In this document: positions 28,804 to 37,743 of the stretch, piece by piece
Layout of the letters: every line of letters begins with the position of its first letter
Numbering within the stretch: the first letter of the stretch is position 1
Source of the DNA: Streptomyces sp. WAC 04229
GTDB taxonomy: Bacteria > Actinomycetota > Actinomycetes > Streptomycetales > Streptomycetaceae
Assembly: GCF_003947455.1 (NCBI RefSeq)
Contig: NZ_QHJH01000028.1
Location: forward strand, 1 to 61,933
DNA length: 61,933 nucleotides
Direction of reading: 5' to 3'
Program-made: the position numbers and the translations under genes
Notes under the pieces: generated by a model
Told to the model about the DNA's origin: nothing
Databases searched by the model: none
Seen by the model: only the letters and a program-made list of their open reading frames with translations

Positions 28804-28847
28804 GCGGCGTCTGCCCTTCCTCGGGGTCCGCGCCCCGGGCGGTGAGA

Positions 28848-28990
28848 GACGGCGGGAGTTCCTGACTCGTCCGGCCCCTCAGGGTGGCCGGACTCACAGT
28901 GGCGGGACCGCGCCGGATTCACACCGGCTTCCTCCCCTGTCGCCGTCTGGCGGTGGGCGGACCGGCTGATCCACCCAGGAGCATAGTAAG
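28848..28990 (-). promoter_or_regulatory. cobalamin riboswitch upstream of cobN
   Basis: On the minus strand the leader shows the conserved core GAAGCCGGTGTGAATCCGGC, then GCGGTCCCGCCACTGTGA (28894-28932), and further on the B12 box GAGTCAGGAACTC (about 28855-28868). It ends about 45 bp before the cobN start, next to a GGGGCGCGGACCCC hairpin that may be the expression platform. Confidence 0.92.
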
Positions 28991-29048
28991 GGTCCCGCCG
29001 AGAAGGGCGGGGGGTGCCACCGGTGTGACGGTCGGTATGCTCGCCGCC

Positions 29049-30344
29049 ATGTCCTCGGCGCTCCCTTCCATATCCTCCCAGGCCACAGCGGTCTCACGGG
29101 ACCGTGGTGACGCCTGCCCGGGGACGCTGAGGCTGCACGCCGCCGACGACGGCGCCCTCGCCCGGGTACGGATACCGGGCGGGGTCCTGGGCGTCGTCCA
29201 GGCCGAGGCGCTGGCGGACGCGGCCCGGCGGCTGGGCGACGGGGACCTTCATCTGACGTCCCGGGGCAACGTGCAACTGCGGGGGCTGCGCGACGGCTGC
29301 GGCGGGGAACTCGCCGGGCTGCTGGCCGCGGCCGGGCTGCTGCCCTCACGGGGGCACGAACGGGTGCGCAACATCGTCGCCTCACCGCTGTCCGGCCTCG
29401 ACGGGCGCGGTCTTCGGGACGTCCGGCCCTGGCTGTCGGCCCTGGACGCCGCGTTGTGCGCAAGCGAACGGGCGCGGGAGTTGTCGGGCCGGTTCCTGTT
29501 CGCGCTCGACGACGGGCGCGGGGACGTGACCGGGCTCGGCGCCGACGTCACCGTGCGAGCGGCCGGCGACGACCATGCGCTGGTCTCGCTGGGCTCGACG
29601 GACGACGCCTGGCGGGTGGCCGCGGGCGAGGCGTCCCGGGCGGCGCTGCTGGCGGCCGAGGCCTTCCTCGACGTCGCGCGCGAGTCCGGGGCGCGGGTGT
29701 GGCGGGTGGACGAACTCGCCGTGCCGGCCCGTGTCCTGACGCGGGCGGTGGACCGCCGTCTGTCCGGGGCGGGAGTCGCCCACGTCACGGAGCGGACGCA
29801 CACGTCCCGTACGGACGGGCCTCCTCCCGGGCTCGTCGGGAACGCCCTGTGCGTGCACGTCCCGCTGGGCCGTCTCACCGGCCCGCAATGGCGGGAGTTG
29901 GCCCGCGTCGCCGCCCCGACGCGGGACGCCGAACTGCGGTTGACGCCGTGGCGCGGTGTCGTCGTACCCGTCCGGGGCCTGGGCGCGACGGACACCGCCG
30001 ACGCCCTCGGCCGCCTCTCCGCCGCCGGCCTCGTCACCGACGCCGCCTCCCCCTGGCCGCGCGTCGGTGCCTGCATCGGCCGCCCGGGATGCGGGAAGTC
30101 ACACGCCGACGTGCGGGCGGACGCGGCCGGCGGCCTGTCCGCCGCGGGCCGGTCCCCGCTCCCCCTGTACTGGTCCGGCTGCGAACGCCGTTGCGGACAC
30201 CCGCGGGGCGAGCGGATCGACCTGGTCGCCGTCCCCGAGGGCGGCTACCGCCTCACCGTCGGCGCGCCCGGCGCACCGACACGCACCACGGTCCTGACGG
30301 ACCCCTCCCATCTCGCCGCCGCACTGGCGGCGATCACCCCATGA
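29049..30344 (+). CDS. cobG: precorrin-3B synthase CobG
   Basis: 431 aa from ATG 29049 (ATG 29037 is an alternative; neither has a strong ribosome-binding site). The enzyme uses O2 and a 4Fe-4S/siroheme-type centre to oxidise precorrin-3A to precorrin-3B. It is a nitrite/sulfite reductase relative: the N-terminal ferredoxin-like half contains [15 protein letters not shown], and the cluster ligands are in [15 protein letters not shown] and [12 protein letters not shown] (Cys-x5-Cys and Cys-x3-Cys). Divergent from cobN. Its stop overlaps the cobH start (ATGA). Confidence 0.92.
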   Translation: MSSALPSISSQATAVSRDRGDACPGTLRLHAADDGALARVRIPGGVLGVVQAEALADAARRLGDGDLHLTSRGNVQLRGLRDGCGGELAGLLAAAGLLPSRGHERVRNIVASPLSGLDGRGLRDVRPWLSALDAALCASERARELSGRFLFALDDGRGDVTGLGADVTVRAAGDDHALVSLGSTDDAWRVAAGEASRAALLAAEAFLDVARESGARVWRVDELAVPARVLTRAVDRRLSGAGVAHVTERTHTSRTDGPPPGLVGNALCVHVPLGRLTGPQWRELARVAAPTRDAELRLTPWRGVVVPVRGLGATDTADALGRLSAAGLVTDAASPWPRVGACIGRPGCGKSHADVRADAAGGLSAAGRSPLPLYWSGCERRCGHPRGERIDLVAVPEGGYRLTVGAPGAPTRTTVLTDPSHLAAALAAITP

Positions 30345-31012
30345 GCCGTACGACGACCGAGAGCAGCGGGAAGAGCACCGTGACCACGCACGCATACGAG
30401 AAGGACGGAGCGGCCATCTACCGCCAGTCCTTCGCCACGATCCGGGCGGAGGCGGACCTCACGGGCCTGCCCGCCGACGTCAGCCGGGTCGCCGTCCGGA
30501 TGATCCACGCCTGCGGCATGGTCGACCTCGTGCGCGACATCGGCCACACGCCCACGGTGGTGGCCCGCGCCCGCGAGGCCCTGCTGGCCGGTGCGCCGAT
30601 CCTCTGCGACGTGCAGATGGTGGCCAGCGGTGTGACCCGCAAGCGGCTGCCCGCGGACAACGAGGTGCTGTGCACCCTCTCCGACCCGGCCGTCCCGAAG
30701 CTGGCCGCGGAGCTGGGCACCACGCGCAGCGCCGCCGCCCTGGAGTTGTGGCGCGACCGCCTGGAGGGCTCCGTGGTCGCCGTCGGCAACGCGCCCACCG
30801 CCCTCTTCCGGCTCCTGGAGATGATCGAGGAGGGGGCGCCGAGGCCCGCGGCCGTCATCGGCGTGCCCGTCGGCTTCATCGGCGCCGCCGAGTCCAAGGA
30901 CGCCCTTGCCGCCCACCCCTCGGGCCTGGAGCACCTGGTCGTCCGGGGCCGTCGCGGAGGCAGCGCCATCGCCGCCGCCGCACTCAACGCGATCGCGAGC
31001 GAGGAAGAATGA
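30341..31012 (+). CDS. cobH: precorrin-8X methylmutase CobH
   Basis: 223 aa. It moves the C-11 methyl to C-12, giving hydrogenobyrinate. Conserved family segments include [21 protein letters not shown], the catalytic-His motif [30 protein letters not shown] and [24 protein letters not shown] 30341 overlaps the cobG stop and its own stop overlaps the cobIJ start, both as ATGA, so cobG-cobH-cobIJ is a tightly coupled operon. Confidence 0.95.
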   Translation: MSRTTTESSGKSTVTTHAYEKDGAAIYRQSFATIRAEADLTGLPADVSRVAVRMIHACGMVDLVRDIGHTPTVVARAREALLAGAPILCDVQMVASGVTRKRLPADNEVLCTLSDPAVPKLAAELGTTRSAAALELWRDRLEGSVVAVGNAPTALFRLLEMIEEGAPRPAAVIGVPVGFIGAAESKDALAAHPSGLEHLVVRGRRGGSAIAAAALNAIASEEE

Positions 31013-32505
31013 GCGGCAAGCTGTACGGGGTCGGGCTCGGTCCCGGCGACCCGTCCCTGATGACCGTGCGCGCGGTCGAGGCCATCGCCGAGGCGGACGT
31101 GATCGCGTATCACAGCGCCCGGCACGGACGCTCCATCGCCCGCTCGATCGCGGAGCGGCACCTGCGCGCCGACCACGTCGAGGAACGGCTGGTCTACCCG
31201 CTCACCGTCGAGACCACCGACCACCCGGGCGGCTACCAGGGCGCCATGGACGACTTCTACGCCGAGGCCTCGGCGCGGCTCGCCGCCCACCTCGACGCGG
31301 GCCGCACGGTCGCCGTCCTCGCGGAGGGCGACCCGCTCTTCTACGGCTCCTACATGCACATGCACAAGCGGCTCGCCGACCGGTACGAGACCGAGGTGAT
31401 CCCCGGTGTGACGTCCGTGTCCGCCGCCGCGGCCCGGCTGGGCACGCCGCTCGTCGAGGGCGAGGAGGTGCTGACCATCCTGCCGGGCACGTTGCCCGAG
31501 GAGGAGCTGACGGCCCGGCTCGCCTCGACGGACTCGGCCGTGGTGATGAAGCTGGGCCGCACCTTCTCCAAGGTGCGCCGCGCGCTGGAGGGGTCGGGTC
31601 GGCTGGACGAGGCGCGGTACGTGGAGCGGGCCACGATGCCGGGAGAGCGCCTCGCGGAGCTGGCGGACGTCGAGGCCGAGTCGGTGCCCTACTTCTCGGT
31701 GGCGGTGCTGCCGAGCCAGGTGGACGCCGAGCCGCCGGCGCCGCAGCCTGGTGCCGTCGGGGAGGTCGTGGTCGTGGGGACCGGGCCGGCCGGCCCGTTG
31801 TGGCTGACGCCCGAGACGCGGGGCGCGCTCGCCGCCGCCGACGACCTGGTCGGCTACACCACCTACCTGGACCGTGTGCCGGTCCGGGCAGGTCAGCGGC
31901 GCCACGGATCGGACAACAAGGTGGAGGCCGAGCGCGCGGAGTTCGCGCTGGGGCTGGCCCGGCGGGGGCGCCGGGTCGCCGTCGTGTCCGGCGGCGACCC
32001 CGGGGTGTTCGCCATGGCCACGGCCGTGCTGGAGGCCGCCTCGGCCGAGGAGCACGCGGACGTTCCGGTGCGGGTGCTGCCCGGGGTGACCGCGGCCAAC
32101 GCCGCCGCCGCCCGTGCGGGGGCGGCGCTCGGGCACGACTACGCCGCCCTCTCGCTGTCCGACCGGCTCAAGCCGTGGGAGGTCATCGCCGAGCGGCTGC
32201 GGGCCGCGGCCGGCGCCGACCTGGTGCTGGCGCTGTACAACCCGGGCTCCGGCAGCCGGACCTGGCAGGTCGGCAAGGCCCGCGAGCTGCTCCTCGAGCA
32301 CCGGGCGCCGGACACGCCCGTCGTGGTCGCGCGGGACGTGGGCGGTTCCGGCGAGCGGGTGCGGATCGTGCGACTGGCGGAGCTGGACCCGGCCGAGGTC
32401 GACATGCGCACGATCCTGCTGGTCGGCTCCTCCCAGACGCGCGTGGTGCGGCGCGGCGACGGCGAAGAGGTCGTGTGGACGCCCCGCCGCTACCCGGAGA
32501 CGTGA
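31009..32505 (+). CDS. cobIJ: bifunctional precorrin-2 C20- / precorrin-3B C17-methyltransferase CobIJ
   Basis: 498 aa, a fusion of two SAM-dependent tetrapyrrole methyltransferases. CobI covers about residues 1-240 ([57 protein letters not shown]). CobJ covers about 250-498 ([74 protein letters not shown]). The fusion is common in actinobacteria. It ends inside the 3' end of the convergent cobK gene (16-bp overlap). Confidence 0.95.
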   Translation: MSGKLYGVGLGPGDPSLMTVRAVEAIAEADVIAYHSARHGRSIARSIAERHLRADHVEERLVYPLTVETTDHPGGYQGAMDDFYAEASARLAAHLDAGRTVAVLAEGDPLFYGSYMHMHKRLADRYETEVIPGVTSVSAAAARLGTPLVEGEEVLTILPGTLPEEELTARLASTDSAVVMKLGRTFSKVRRALEGSGRLDEARYVERATMPGERLAELADVEAESVPYFSVAVLPSQVDAEPPAPQPGAVGEVVVVGTGPAGPLWLTPETRGALAAADDLVGYTTYLDRVPVRAGQRRHGSDNKVEAERAEFALGLARRGRRVAVVSGGDPGVFAMATAVLEAASAEEHADVPVRVLPGVTAANAAAARAGAALGHDYAALSLSDRLKPWEVIAERLRAAAGADLVLALYNPGSGSRTWQVGKARELLLEHRAPDTPVVVARDVGGSGERVRIVRLAELDPAEVDMRTILLVGSSQTRVVRRGDGEEVVWTPRRYPET

Positions 32506-33272
32506 GGGGCGCCCGGCGGCCGGCGCCTCGCGTGTGCCTCCCGGACCCACCGCGCCGCCTCCCCGGGCCCGCTGACGACCGGCACGCCGTCGGGCACCGG
32601 CGGCCTGCGCACCACGACCACCGGCACCCCGGCCTCACGGGCGGCCGCCAGCTTCGGCGCGGTGGCCTCTCCCCCGCTGTCCTTGGTCACCAGGACGTCG
32701 ATCCGGTGCCTGCGCAGCAGCTCGCGTTCGCCGTCGAGGGTGAACGGGCCGCGGTCGAGCAGTACCTCCATGCGGGGCGGACACGGTGCGCCGGGCGCGT
32801 CGACCGACCGCACGAGGAACCACAGGTCGCGCAGACCGGCGAAGGCGGCGAGACCCGTGCGGCCGGTGGTGAGGAAGACCCTGTCGCCGAGCGCGGGGAG
32901 CCGCGCGGCGGCCTCCGCGAGGGAGCCGGCCTCGTGCCAGTCGTCCCCGGCCACCGGCGACCAGCCGGGGCGGCGCAGGGCGAGCAGGGGAACCCCGGCG
33001 GTGGCGGCGGCCCGCGCGGCGTTGAAGCTGATGGTGCCCGCGAACGGGTGGGTGGCGTCGACGAGCAGGTCGACGGTGTGCTCGCCGAGCCAGACGGCGA
33101 GCCCTTCGGCTCCGCCGAAGCCGCCGACGCGCACCTCGCCGGGCGGCATCCGGGGCGCGGTCACCCGTCCGGCAAGGGAGTTCGTCACCCGGAGCCCCGG
33201 CAGGTGTTCGGCCGCCAGGAGTTCGGCGAGCCCACGGGCCTCCGTGGTGCCGCCGAGGATCAGTACGTGCAC
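32490..33272 (-). CDS. cobK: precorrin-6A reductase CobK/CbiJ
   Basis: 260 aa. MHVLILGGTTEARGLAELLAAE is the NADPH-binding start; LVDATHPFAGTISFNAARAA, LTTGRTGLAAFAG and IDVLVTKDSGGEATAPKLAAAREAGVPVVVVRRP are family signatures. It reduces the macrocycle at C18-C19. GTG 33272 is used. It lies opposite cobIJ and divergent from cbiD (59-bp gap), so it is a single-gene unit inside the pathway block. Confidence 0.93.
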   Translation of the reverse strand: MHVLILGGTTEARGLAELLAAEHLPGLRVTNSLAGRVTAPRMPPGEVRVGGFGGAEGLAVWLGEHTVDLLVDATHPFAGTISFNAARAAATAGVPLLALRRPGWSPVAGDDWHEAGSLAEAAARLPALGDRVFLTTGRTGLAAFAGLRDLWFLVRSVDAPGAPCPPRMEVLLDRGPFTLDGERELLRRHRIDVLVTKDSGGEATAPKLAAAREAGVPVVVVRRPPVPDGVPVVSGPGEAARWVREAHARRRPPGAPHVSG

Positions 33273-33331
33273 GGCAGGGTCGTTCCCTTTCTGCGGTTTC
33301 GTCCCTCTGGTGGGACTCGAGTGAGCGGGAC

Positions 33332-34450
33332 ATGAGCGGCGAGGCCAGGGGCGGTCGCGGCGCCCAACTCAAGCACACCGGTCTGCGGCCCGGCTGGACC
33401 ACGGGTGCCTGCGCGACGGCGGCGACGACCGCCGCGTACACGGCGCTGCTGGCGGGCGACTTCCCCGACCCGGTGACGATCACGCTGCCCAGGGGCCAGA
33501 CGCCGTCCTTCGCGCTCGCGGCCGAGGAGCTGTCGGACGGCTGCGCGATGGCGGGGATCGTGAAGGACGCGGGCGATGATCCGGACGTCACGCACGGGGC
33601 GCTGGTCCGGGCGACGGTGCGGCATCTGCCCGCCGGGTCCGGGGTCGTCTTCCGCGCCGGACCGGGCGTGGGCACGGTCACCCGACCCGGCCTGCCGCTG
33701 CCGGTCGGCGCACCCGCCGTCAACCCCGTGCCCCGGCAGATGATGCGCGACCACGTCGCACGCGTCGCCGAGCGGTACGGCGCAGGCGGCGACGTCGAGA
33801 TCACCGTCTCCGTCGACGACGGCGAGGAGATCGCCCGCTCCACCTGGAACCCCCGGCTGGGCATCCTCGGCGGCCTCTCCGTCCTGGGCACCACCGGGAT
33901 CGTCGTGCCGTACTCGTGCTCGGCGTGGATCGACTCGATCCGGCGCGGGGTGGACGTGGCCCGTGCGGCGGGGCGTACGCATGTCGCGGGGTGCACCGGC
34001 TCCACCTCGGAGCGGACCGTCGTCGAGGAGTACGGGCTGCCCGAGGACGCGCTGCTGGACATGGGCGACTTCGCGGGCGCGGTACTGAAGTACGTCCGCC
34101 GTCATCCCGTGGACCGGCTGACGGTGTGCGGCGGTTTCGCGAAGCTCTCCAAGCTCGCCGCCGGCCACCTCGATCTGCACTCCGGGCGCTCCCAGGTCGA
34201 CCAGGGCTTCCTCGCCGGGCTGGCCCGGCGAGGCGGCGCCGACGAGGCCCTGGCCGCCGAGGTGGCGGGGGCCAACACGGGGCTCGCCGCCCTCCAGCTG
34301 TGCCTGGCGGCCGGGGTTCCGCTGGGCGACCTGGTGGCGCGAGCGGCCCGCGACCAGTCGCTGGCCGTGCTGCGCGGGGCGCCGGTCGCGGTCGACGTGA
34401 TCTGCGTCGACCGCGCGGGGACGGTGGTGGGCCGCAGCGGGGTGGCCTGA
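33332..34450 (+). CDS. cbiD: cobalt-precorrin-5B C1-methyltransferase CbiD
   Basis: 372 aa. Motifs include LRPGWTTGACATAATTAAY, TLPRGQ, VKDAGDDPDVTHGA, NPVPRQMM, WNPRLGILGGLSVLGTTGIVVPYS and DFAGAVLKYVRRHPVDRLTVCGGFAKLSKLAAG. CbiD is the C1-methylase of the anaerobic route. Here it sits with O2-dependent cobG and no cobF is seen, the usual actinobacterial substitution. ATG 33332 is used. Confidence 0.95.
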   Translation: MSGEARGGRGAQLKHTGLRPGWTTGACATAATTAAYTALLAGDFPDPVTITLPRGQTPSFALAAEELSDGCAMAGIVKDAGDDPDVTHGALVRATVRHLPAGSGVVFRAGPGVGTVTRPGLPLPVGAPAVNPVPRQMMRDHVARVAERYGAGGDVEITVSVDDGEEIARSTWNPRLGILGGLSVLGTTGIVVPYSCSAWIDSIRRGVDVARAAGRTHVAGCTGSTSERTVVEEYGLPEDALLDMGDFAGAVLKYVRRHPVDRLTVCGGFAKLSKLAAGHLDLHSGRSQVDQGFLAGLARRGGADEALAAEVAGANTGLAALQLCLAAGVPLGDLVARAARDQSLAVLRGAPVAVDVICVDRAGTVVGRSGVA

Positions 34451-34466
34451 GCGCGGGACCGGGGGA

Positions 34467-34841
34467 CTAGCCGTCCGCGTGGCCGGTCTCGTCCCGCACC
34501 GGGCCGACCCGCAGGCGGTTGCCGTCCGGGTCCCGGAGGCCGAGTTCCCGCCCCCAGGGCTGCTCCTCGGGCACGGCGCCGAACTCGGCGGCGACCGCGT
34601 CGAGGTCGGCGACCCGCAGGTACATCAGGGTGTCCGGGCGCGCGTCGCCCTCGTGCTCCGACAGATGGAGCCGGACCCGCCCGCGGGCGACCTCCGTGTA
34701 CACGGGGAATCCCGGTTCGAAGCGGTGCTCCCACTGCTGGACGAAGCCCAGCCGGGCGTACCAGCGCACCGCCGCCGCGGCGTCGCGCACCCGCAGGACC
34801 GGGATGACCTCTTCGGAGGGTGCCGCGGACTCAGCAGACAT
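34467..34841 (-). CDS. glyoxalase/bleomycin resistance-type VOC protein
   Basis: 124 aa, a single VOC half-fold with LRVRDAAAAVRWYARLGFVQQWEHRFEPGFPVYTEVARGRVRLHLSEH and GRELGLRDPDGNRLRVGP. It resembles bleomycin-binding proteins, but such folds also include small isomerases and dioxygenases. It begins inside the last 11 bp of cobM, so it is the third gene of the cobL-cobM operon. A role in corrin chemistry is unproven. Confidence 0.85.
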   Translation of the reverse strand: MSAESAAPSEEVIPVLRVRDAAAAVRWYARLGFVQQWEHRFEPGFPVYTEVARGRVRLHLSEHEGDARPDTLMYLRVADLDAVAAEFGAVPEEQPWGRELGLRDPDGNRLRVGPVRDETGHADG

Positions 34842-35580
34842 GCCGGTCCCGCTCCGTCGAGTACAGGTGGCTGTCGCGGAACTGCTCCGCGCCGAGCGTC
34901 CGCCCGACCATGATGACGGCCGTGCGCAGCACCCCCGCGTCCTTCACCTTCCCGGCGATCTCGTCGAGCGTGCCGCGCAGGACCAGCTCGTCGGGGCGGG
35001 AGGCGTAGGCGACGACGGCGGCGGGGCAGTCGGCACCGTAGTGCGGCAGCAGCTCGTCCACCACGCGGTCCACGTACCGGGCGGCGAGGTGCAGCACGAT
35101 CAGCGCGCCGCTGCGGCCCAGGGTGGCGAGGTCCTCGCCCTCGGGCATGGCGGTGGCCTGCTGGGCGACGCGGGTCAGGATGACCGTCTGCCCGACCGTG
35201 GGCACGGTCAGCTCCCGCTTCAGGGCGGCCGCCGCCGCGGCGAAGGCCGGAACGCCCGGGACCACCTCGTACGGCACCCCGGCCGCGTCCAGCCGCCGCA
35301 TCTGCTCCGCGACCGCGCTGAACACGGAGGGGTCCCCGGAGTGCAGCCGGGCGACGTCGTGGCCCTCCTCGTGCGCGCGGACCAGTTCGGCCGTGATCTC
35401 GTCCAGGGTGAGCTGCGCGGTGTCCACCAGCCGCGCGTCCGCGGGGCGCTCCGCGAGCAGTTCGCGCGGCACCAGGCTGCCCGCGTACAGGCAGACCCGG
35501 CAGGCGGCGAGGGTCCGGGCGCCGCGCACCGTGATCAGGTCGGCGGCGCCGGGGCCGGCGCCGATGAAGTACACGGTCAT
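34831..35580 (-). CDS. cobM: precorrin-4 C11-methyltransferase CobM
   Basis: 249 aa, SAM-dependent. Signatures are MTVYFIGAGPGAADLITVRG, CLYAGSLVP, VARLHSGDPSVFSAVAEQMRRLDAAGVPYEVVPGVPAFAAAAAAL and SGALIVLHLAARYVDRVVDELLPHYG. The start ATG at 35580 overlaps the cobL stop (ATGA), showing coupling within a cobL-cobM-VOC operon. Confidence 0.95.
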   Translation of the reverse strand: MTVYFIGAGPGAADLITVRGARTLAACRVCLYAGSLVPRELLAERPADARLVDTAQLTLDEITAELVRAHEEGHDVARLHSGDPSVFSAVAEQMRRLDAAGVPYEVVPGVPAFAAAAAALKRELTVPTVGQTVILTRVAQQATAMPEGEDLATLGRSGALIVLHLAARYVDRVVDELLPHYGADCPAAVVAYASRPDELVLRGTLDEIAGKVKDAGVLRTAVIMVGRTLGAEQFRDSHLYSTERDRHVC

Positions 35581-36833
35581 ATGTCTGCTCCTGCGGATGG
35601 TTCGACGGTCTTCTCCACGGCCCACTGGGTGACCGGCATCGCCTGCCGCCACCCGGTGAAGCCGCCCACGGGGACGGCGTGCGCCACGGCCAGGCGGACC
35701 AGTTCGCCGCCGTGGCGGCGGTGGGCGTCGGCGAGCAGCGCCTCGGATTCCAGCGTCACGGTGTTGGCCACCATGCGGCCGGCGTCCGGCAGCGCGTCCC
35801 AGCAGGCGGCCAGCAGGCCGGGCGTGGTGAGGCCGCCGCCGACGAACACCGCGTCCGGCCGGGGCAGCCCGGCCAACGCCTCGGGGGCGGCTCCGGTGAC
35901 CACTTGGAGACCCGGCACGCCGAGCCGTTCGGCGTTGCGGGTGATGCGCTCGGCGCGGGCCGGGTCCCGTTCGACGGTGATCGCCCGGCAGGCGGGATGC
36001 GCACGCATCCACTCGACGGCGATCGAGCCGGAGCCGCCGCCGACGTCCCACAGGAGCTCGCCGGGTGCGGGGGCCAGCGCGCCGAGCGTGGCGGCGCGGA
36101 TGTGCCGTTTGGTGAGCTGCCCGTCGTGCTCGTAGGCCGCGTCCGGCAGGCCCGGCACCGCGCCCAGGCGCAGGGCGTCCGGGGCCCGGCGGCACTCGAC
36201 GGCGACGATGTTGAGGGGGTCGCCCGGTGGGTGCGGCGGCCAGTCCTCGGCGGTGGCCGGTGTCGTCGTGCGCTCCCGCGCGCCGCCGAGCTGTTCCAGC
36301 ACCCGCATCCGGCTCGGGCCGAAGCCGCGGTCCCTGAGCAGGGCGGCGACCTCGTCGGGGGTGGTGGAGTCCGCGCTGAGCACGAGGAGGCGCCGGCCGT
36401 CGTGCAGGGCGGCGGCGAGGCGGGCCGCGGGCCGTCCCACGAGCGTGACGACCTCGACGTCCTCCAGGGGCCAGCCGAGGCGGGCGCAGGCGTGGGAGAC
36501 GGACGAGGGGTGCGGCAGGACGCGCACCGCGCCGGGCCCGAGTTCTTCGGTGAGGGCGCGGCCGATGCCGTAGAACATGGGGTCGCCGCTGGCCAGGACG
36601 GCGATGCGGCGGCCGGCGTGCGCGGCGAGGAGGCCGGGGACCGCGGGCCGCAGCGGGGAGGGCCAGGCGACCCGTTCCCCGGTGCACTCCGGGGGCAGCA
36701 GATCGAGTTGGCGTGCGCCGCCGATCAGGACGTCCGCGTCGAGCAGGGTCCCTCGGGCGGCGTCCGCGAGCCCTTCCCATCCGTCGGCGCCGATCCCGAC
36801 GACGGCCGGTGCGGGGGTCTGGGCGGTGGTCAC
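35577..36833 (-). CDS. cobL: precorrin-6Y C5,15-methyltransferase (decarboxylating) CobL
   Basis: 418 aa. The N-terminal CbiE-like methylase covers about residues 1-205 (VVGIGADGWEGL, LASGDPMFYGIGRAL, VLPHPSSVSHACARLGWP). The C-terminal CbiT-like methylase/decarboxylase follows (HDGQLTKRHIRAATLGAL, LLWDVGGGSGSIAVEWMR, DAVFVGGGLTTPGLL). Full-length CobL is a fusion, as here. GTG 36833 is used. No cobalamin riboswitch was seen in its leader, unlike cobN. Confidence 0.95.
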   Translation of the reverse strand: MTTAQTPAPAVVGIGADGWEGLADAARGTLLDADVLIGGARQLDLLPPECTGERVAWPSPLRPAVPGLLAAHAGRRIAVLASGDPMFYGIGRALTEELGPGAVRVLPHPSSVSHACARLGWPLEDVEVVTLVGRPAARLAAALHDGRRLLVLSADSTTPDEVAALLRDRGFGPSRMRVLEQLGGARERTTTPATAEDWPPHPPGDPLNIVAVECRRAPDALRLGAVPGLPDAAYEHDGQLTKRHIRAATLGALAPAPGELLWDVGGGSGSIAVEWMRAHPACRAITVERDPARAERITRNAERLGVPGLQVVTGAAPEALAGLPRPDAVFVGGGLTTPGLLAACWDALPDAGRMVANTVTLESEALLADAHRRHGGELVRLAVAHAVPVGGFTGWRQAMPVTQWAVEKTVEPSAGADI

Positions 36834-37113
36834 TGCTGAGTACCTCGGGGTCCGGGAGAGGCGGCAGACGCGCTCTGCCGAAGAGGCACTCTACGGGGCG
36901 CCCACCTGCGCCGGGCCGCGCGGGTGCCCATCACCCGTGCACATCGGCGCCTTCTTATTGCACACTGTTCGCAACAGCTTGTGCAGCGCAGGAAGGGGTG
37001 GGTGCCGTGCTCGTTCCCATGCGTGCCGGCCGGGTGCCGGCCATCGACCGGGCGGCGCGAGCGGGGGATCCTCGCGCCGCCCTCCTCCCCCCTCCACCGC
37101 CGGTGACCGCCCG
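36834..37113. other. intergenic region between cobL and GNAT gene, with a dyad
   Basis: This 280-bp gap holds the cobL promoter. An imperfect inverted repeat lies at 36959-36985: TGCACA-CTGTT-CGC-AACAG, two extra bases, then TGTGCA. Closer to the GNAT gene, AGGAAGGGG is followed by a 36-codon ORF (GTG 37007 to TGA 37117) whose stop overlaps the GNAT start. No riboswitch core or B12 box is present. Confidence 0.4.
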
Positions 37114-37686
37114 ATGACCTCCGGCATCCGTGTCCACCGCGGACCCGGCGTGCTCGCGCACACCGAAGCGCTCCGTTCGGTGTACGTCGACGCGTTCTGC
37201 GCGCCGCCCTGGAACGAGGACGAGGAGAGGGCGACGGAGTTCGTGGCGCGGCTTCGGGAGGACGTGGACCGGCCCGGGTTCACCGCGGCGACCGCCGTGC
37301 GGGACGGGGAGGTCGTCGGTTTCGCCACCGCGTGGACGACCCCGGCGCCCTTCCCCACCGACCGCTGCCACCCGCAGGCCGCCGCGGGCCTGGGTGCCTG
37401 CCGCACCACCGACTGGCTGTGCGGCGCCCGGGGGATCGACGAACTGGCCGTCCGCCGAGCGGACCGCGGCTCCGGTCTCGCGGGCGGCCTGCTGGACGCG
37501 GTGACCGAGGACGCGCCAGGGGGACGCGCCTGGCTGCTGACGTCGGTCCGCGGCGGACGGGCCCTCGCCTTCTACCGCCGCCGCGGCTGGACCCAGGTGA
37601 CCCACCCCTCCCCCGACGGCCGAGGCGTCGTCGTGCTCCTCGGCCCGCACCATCCGGCCCGTTTCTCGGCACCGCTTCCCCTCTGA
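37114..37686 (+). CDS. GNAT family N-acetyltransferase
   Basis: 190 aa. The acetyl-CoA-binding loop is IDELAVRRADRGSGLAGGLLDAV, preceded by FTAATAVRDGEVVGFATAW and followed by WLLTSVRGGRALAFYRRRGWTQV. The substrate is unknown. ATG 37114 is chosen by alignment to the fold; it has no strong ribosome-binding site of its own, but the stop of a short upstream ORF overlaps it (ATGA), which could couple translation. Confidence 0.82.
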   Translation: MTSGIRVHRGPGVLAHTEALRSVYVDAFCAPPWNEDEERATEFVARLREDVDRPGFTAATAVRDGEVVGFATAWTTPAPFPTDRCHPQAAAGLGACRTTDWLCGARGIDELAVRRADRGSGLAGGLLDAVTEDAPGGRAWLLTSVRGGRALAFYRRRGWTQVTHPSPDGRGVVVLLGPHHPARFSAPLPL

Positions 37687-37743
37687 GCCGTCCGGTCACG
37701 CGTCGGTCCCGGCGCGGCCTGACTGGTCGCACCCGCGTGAGTG

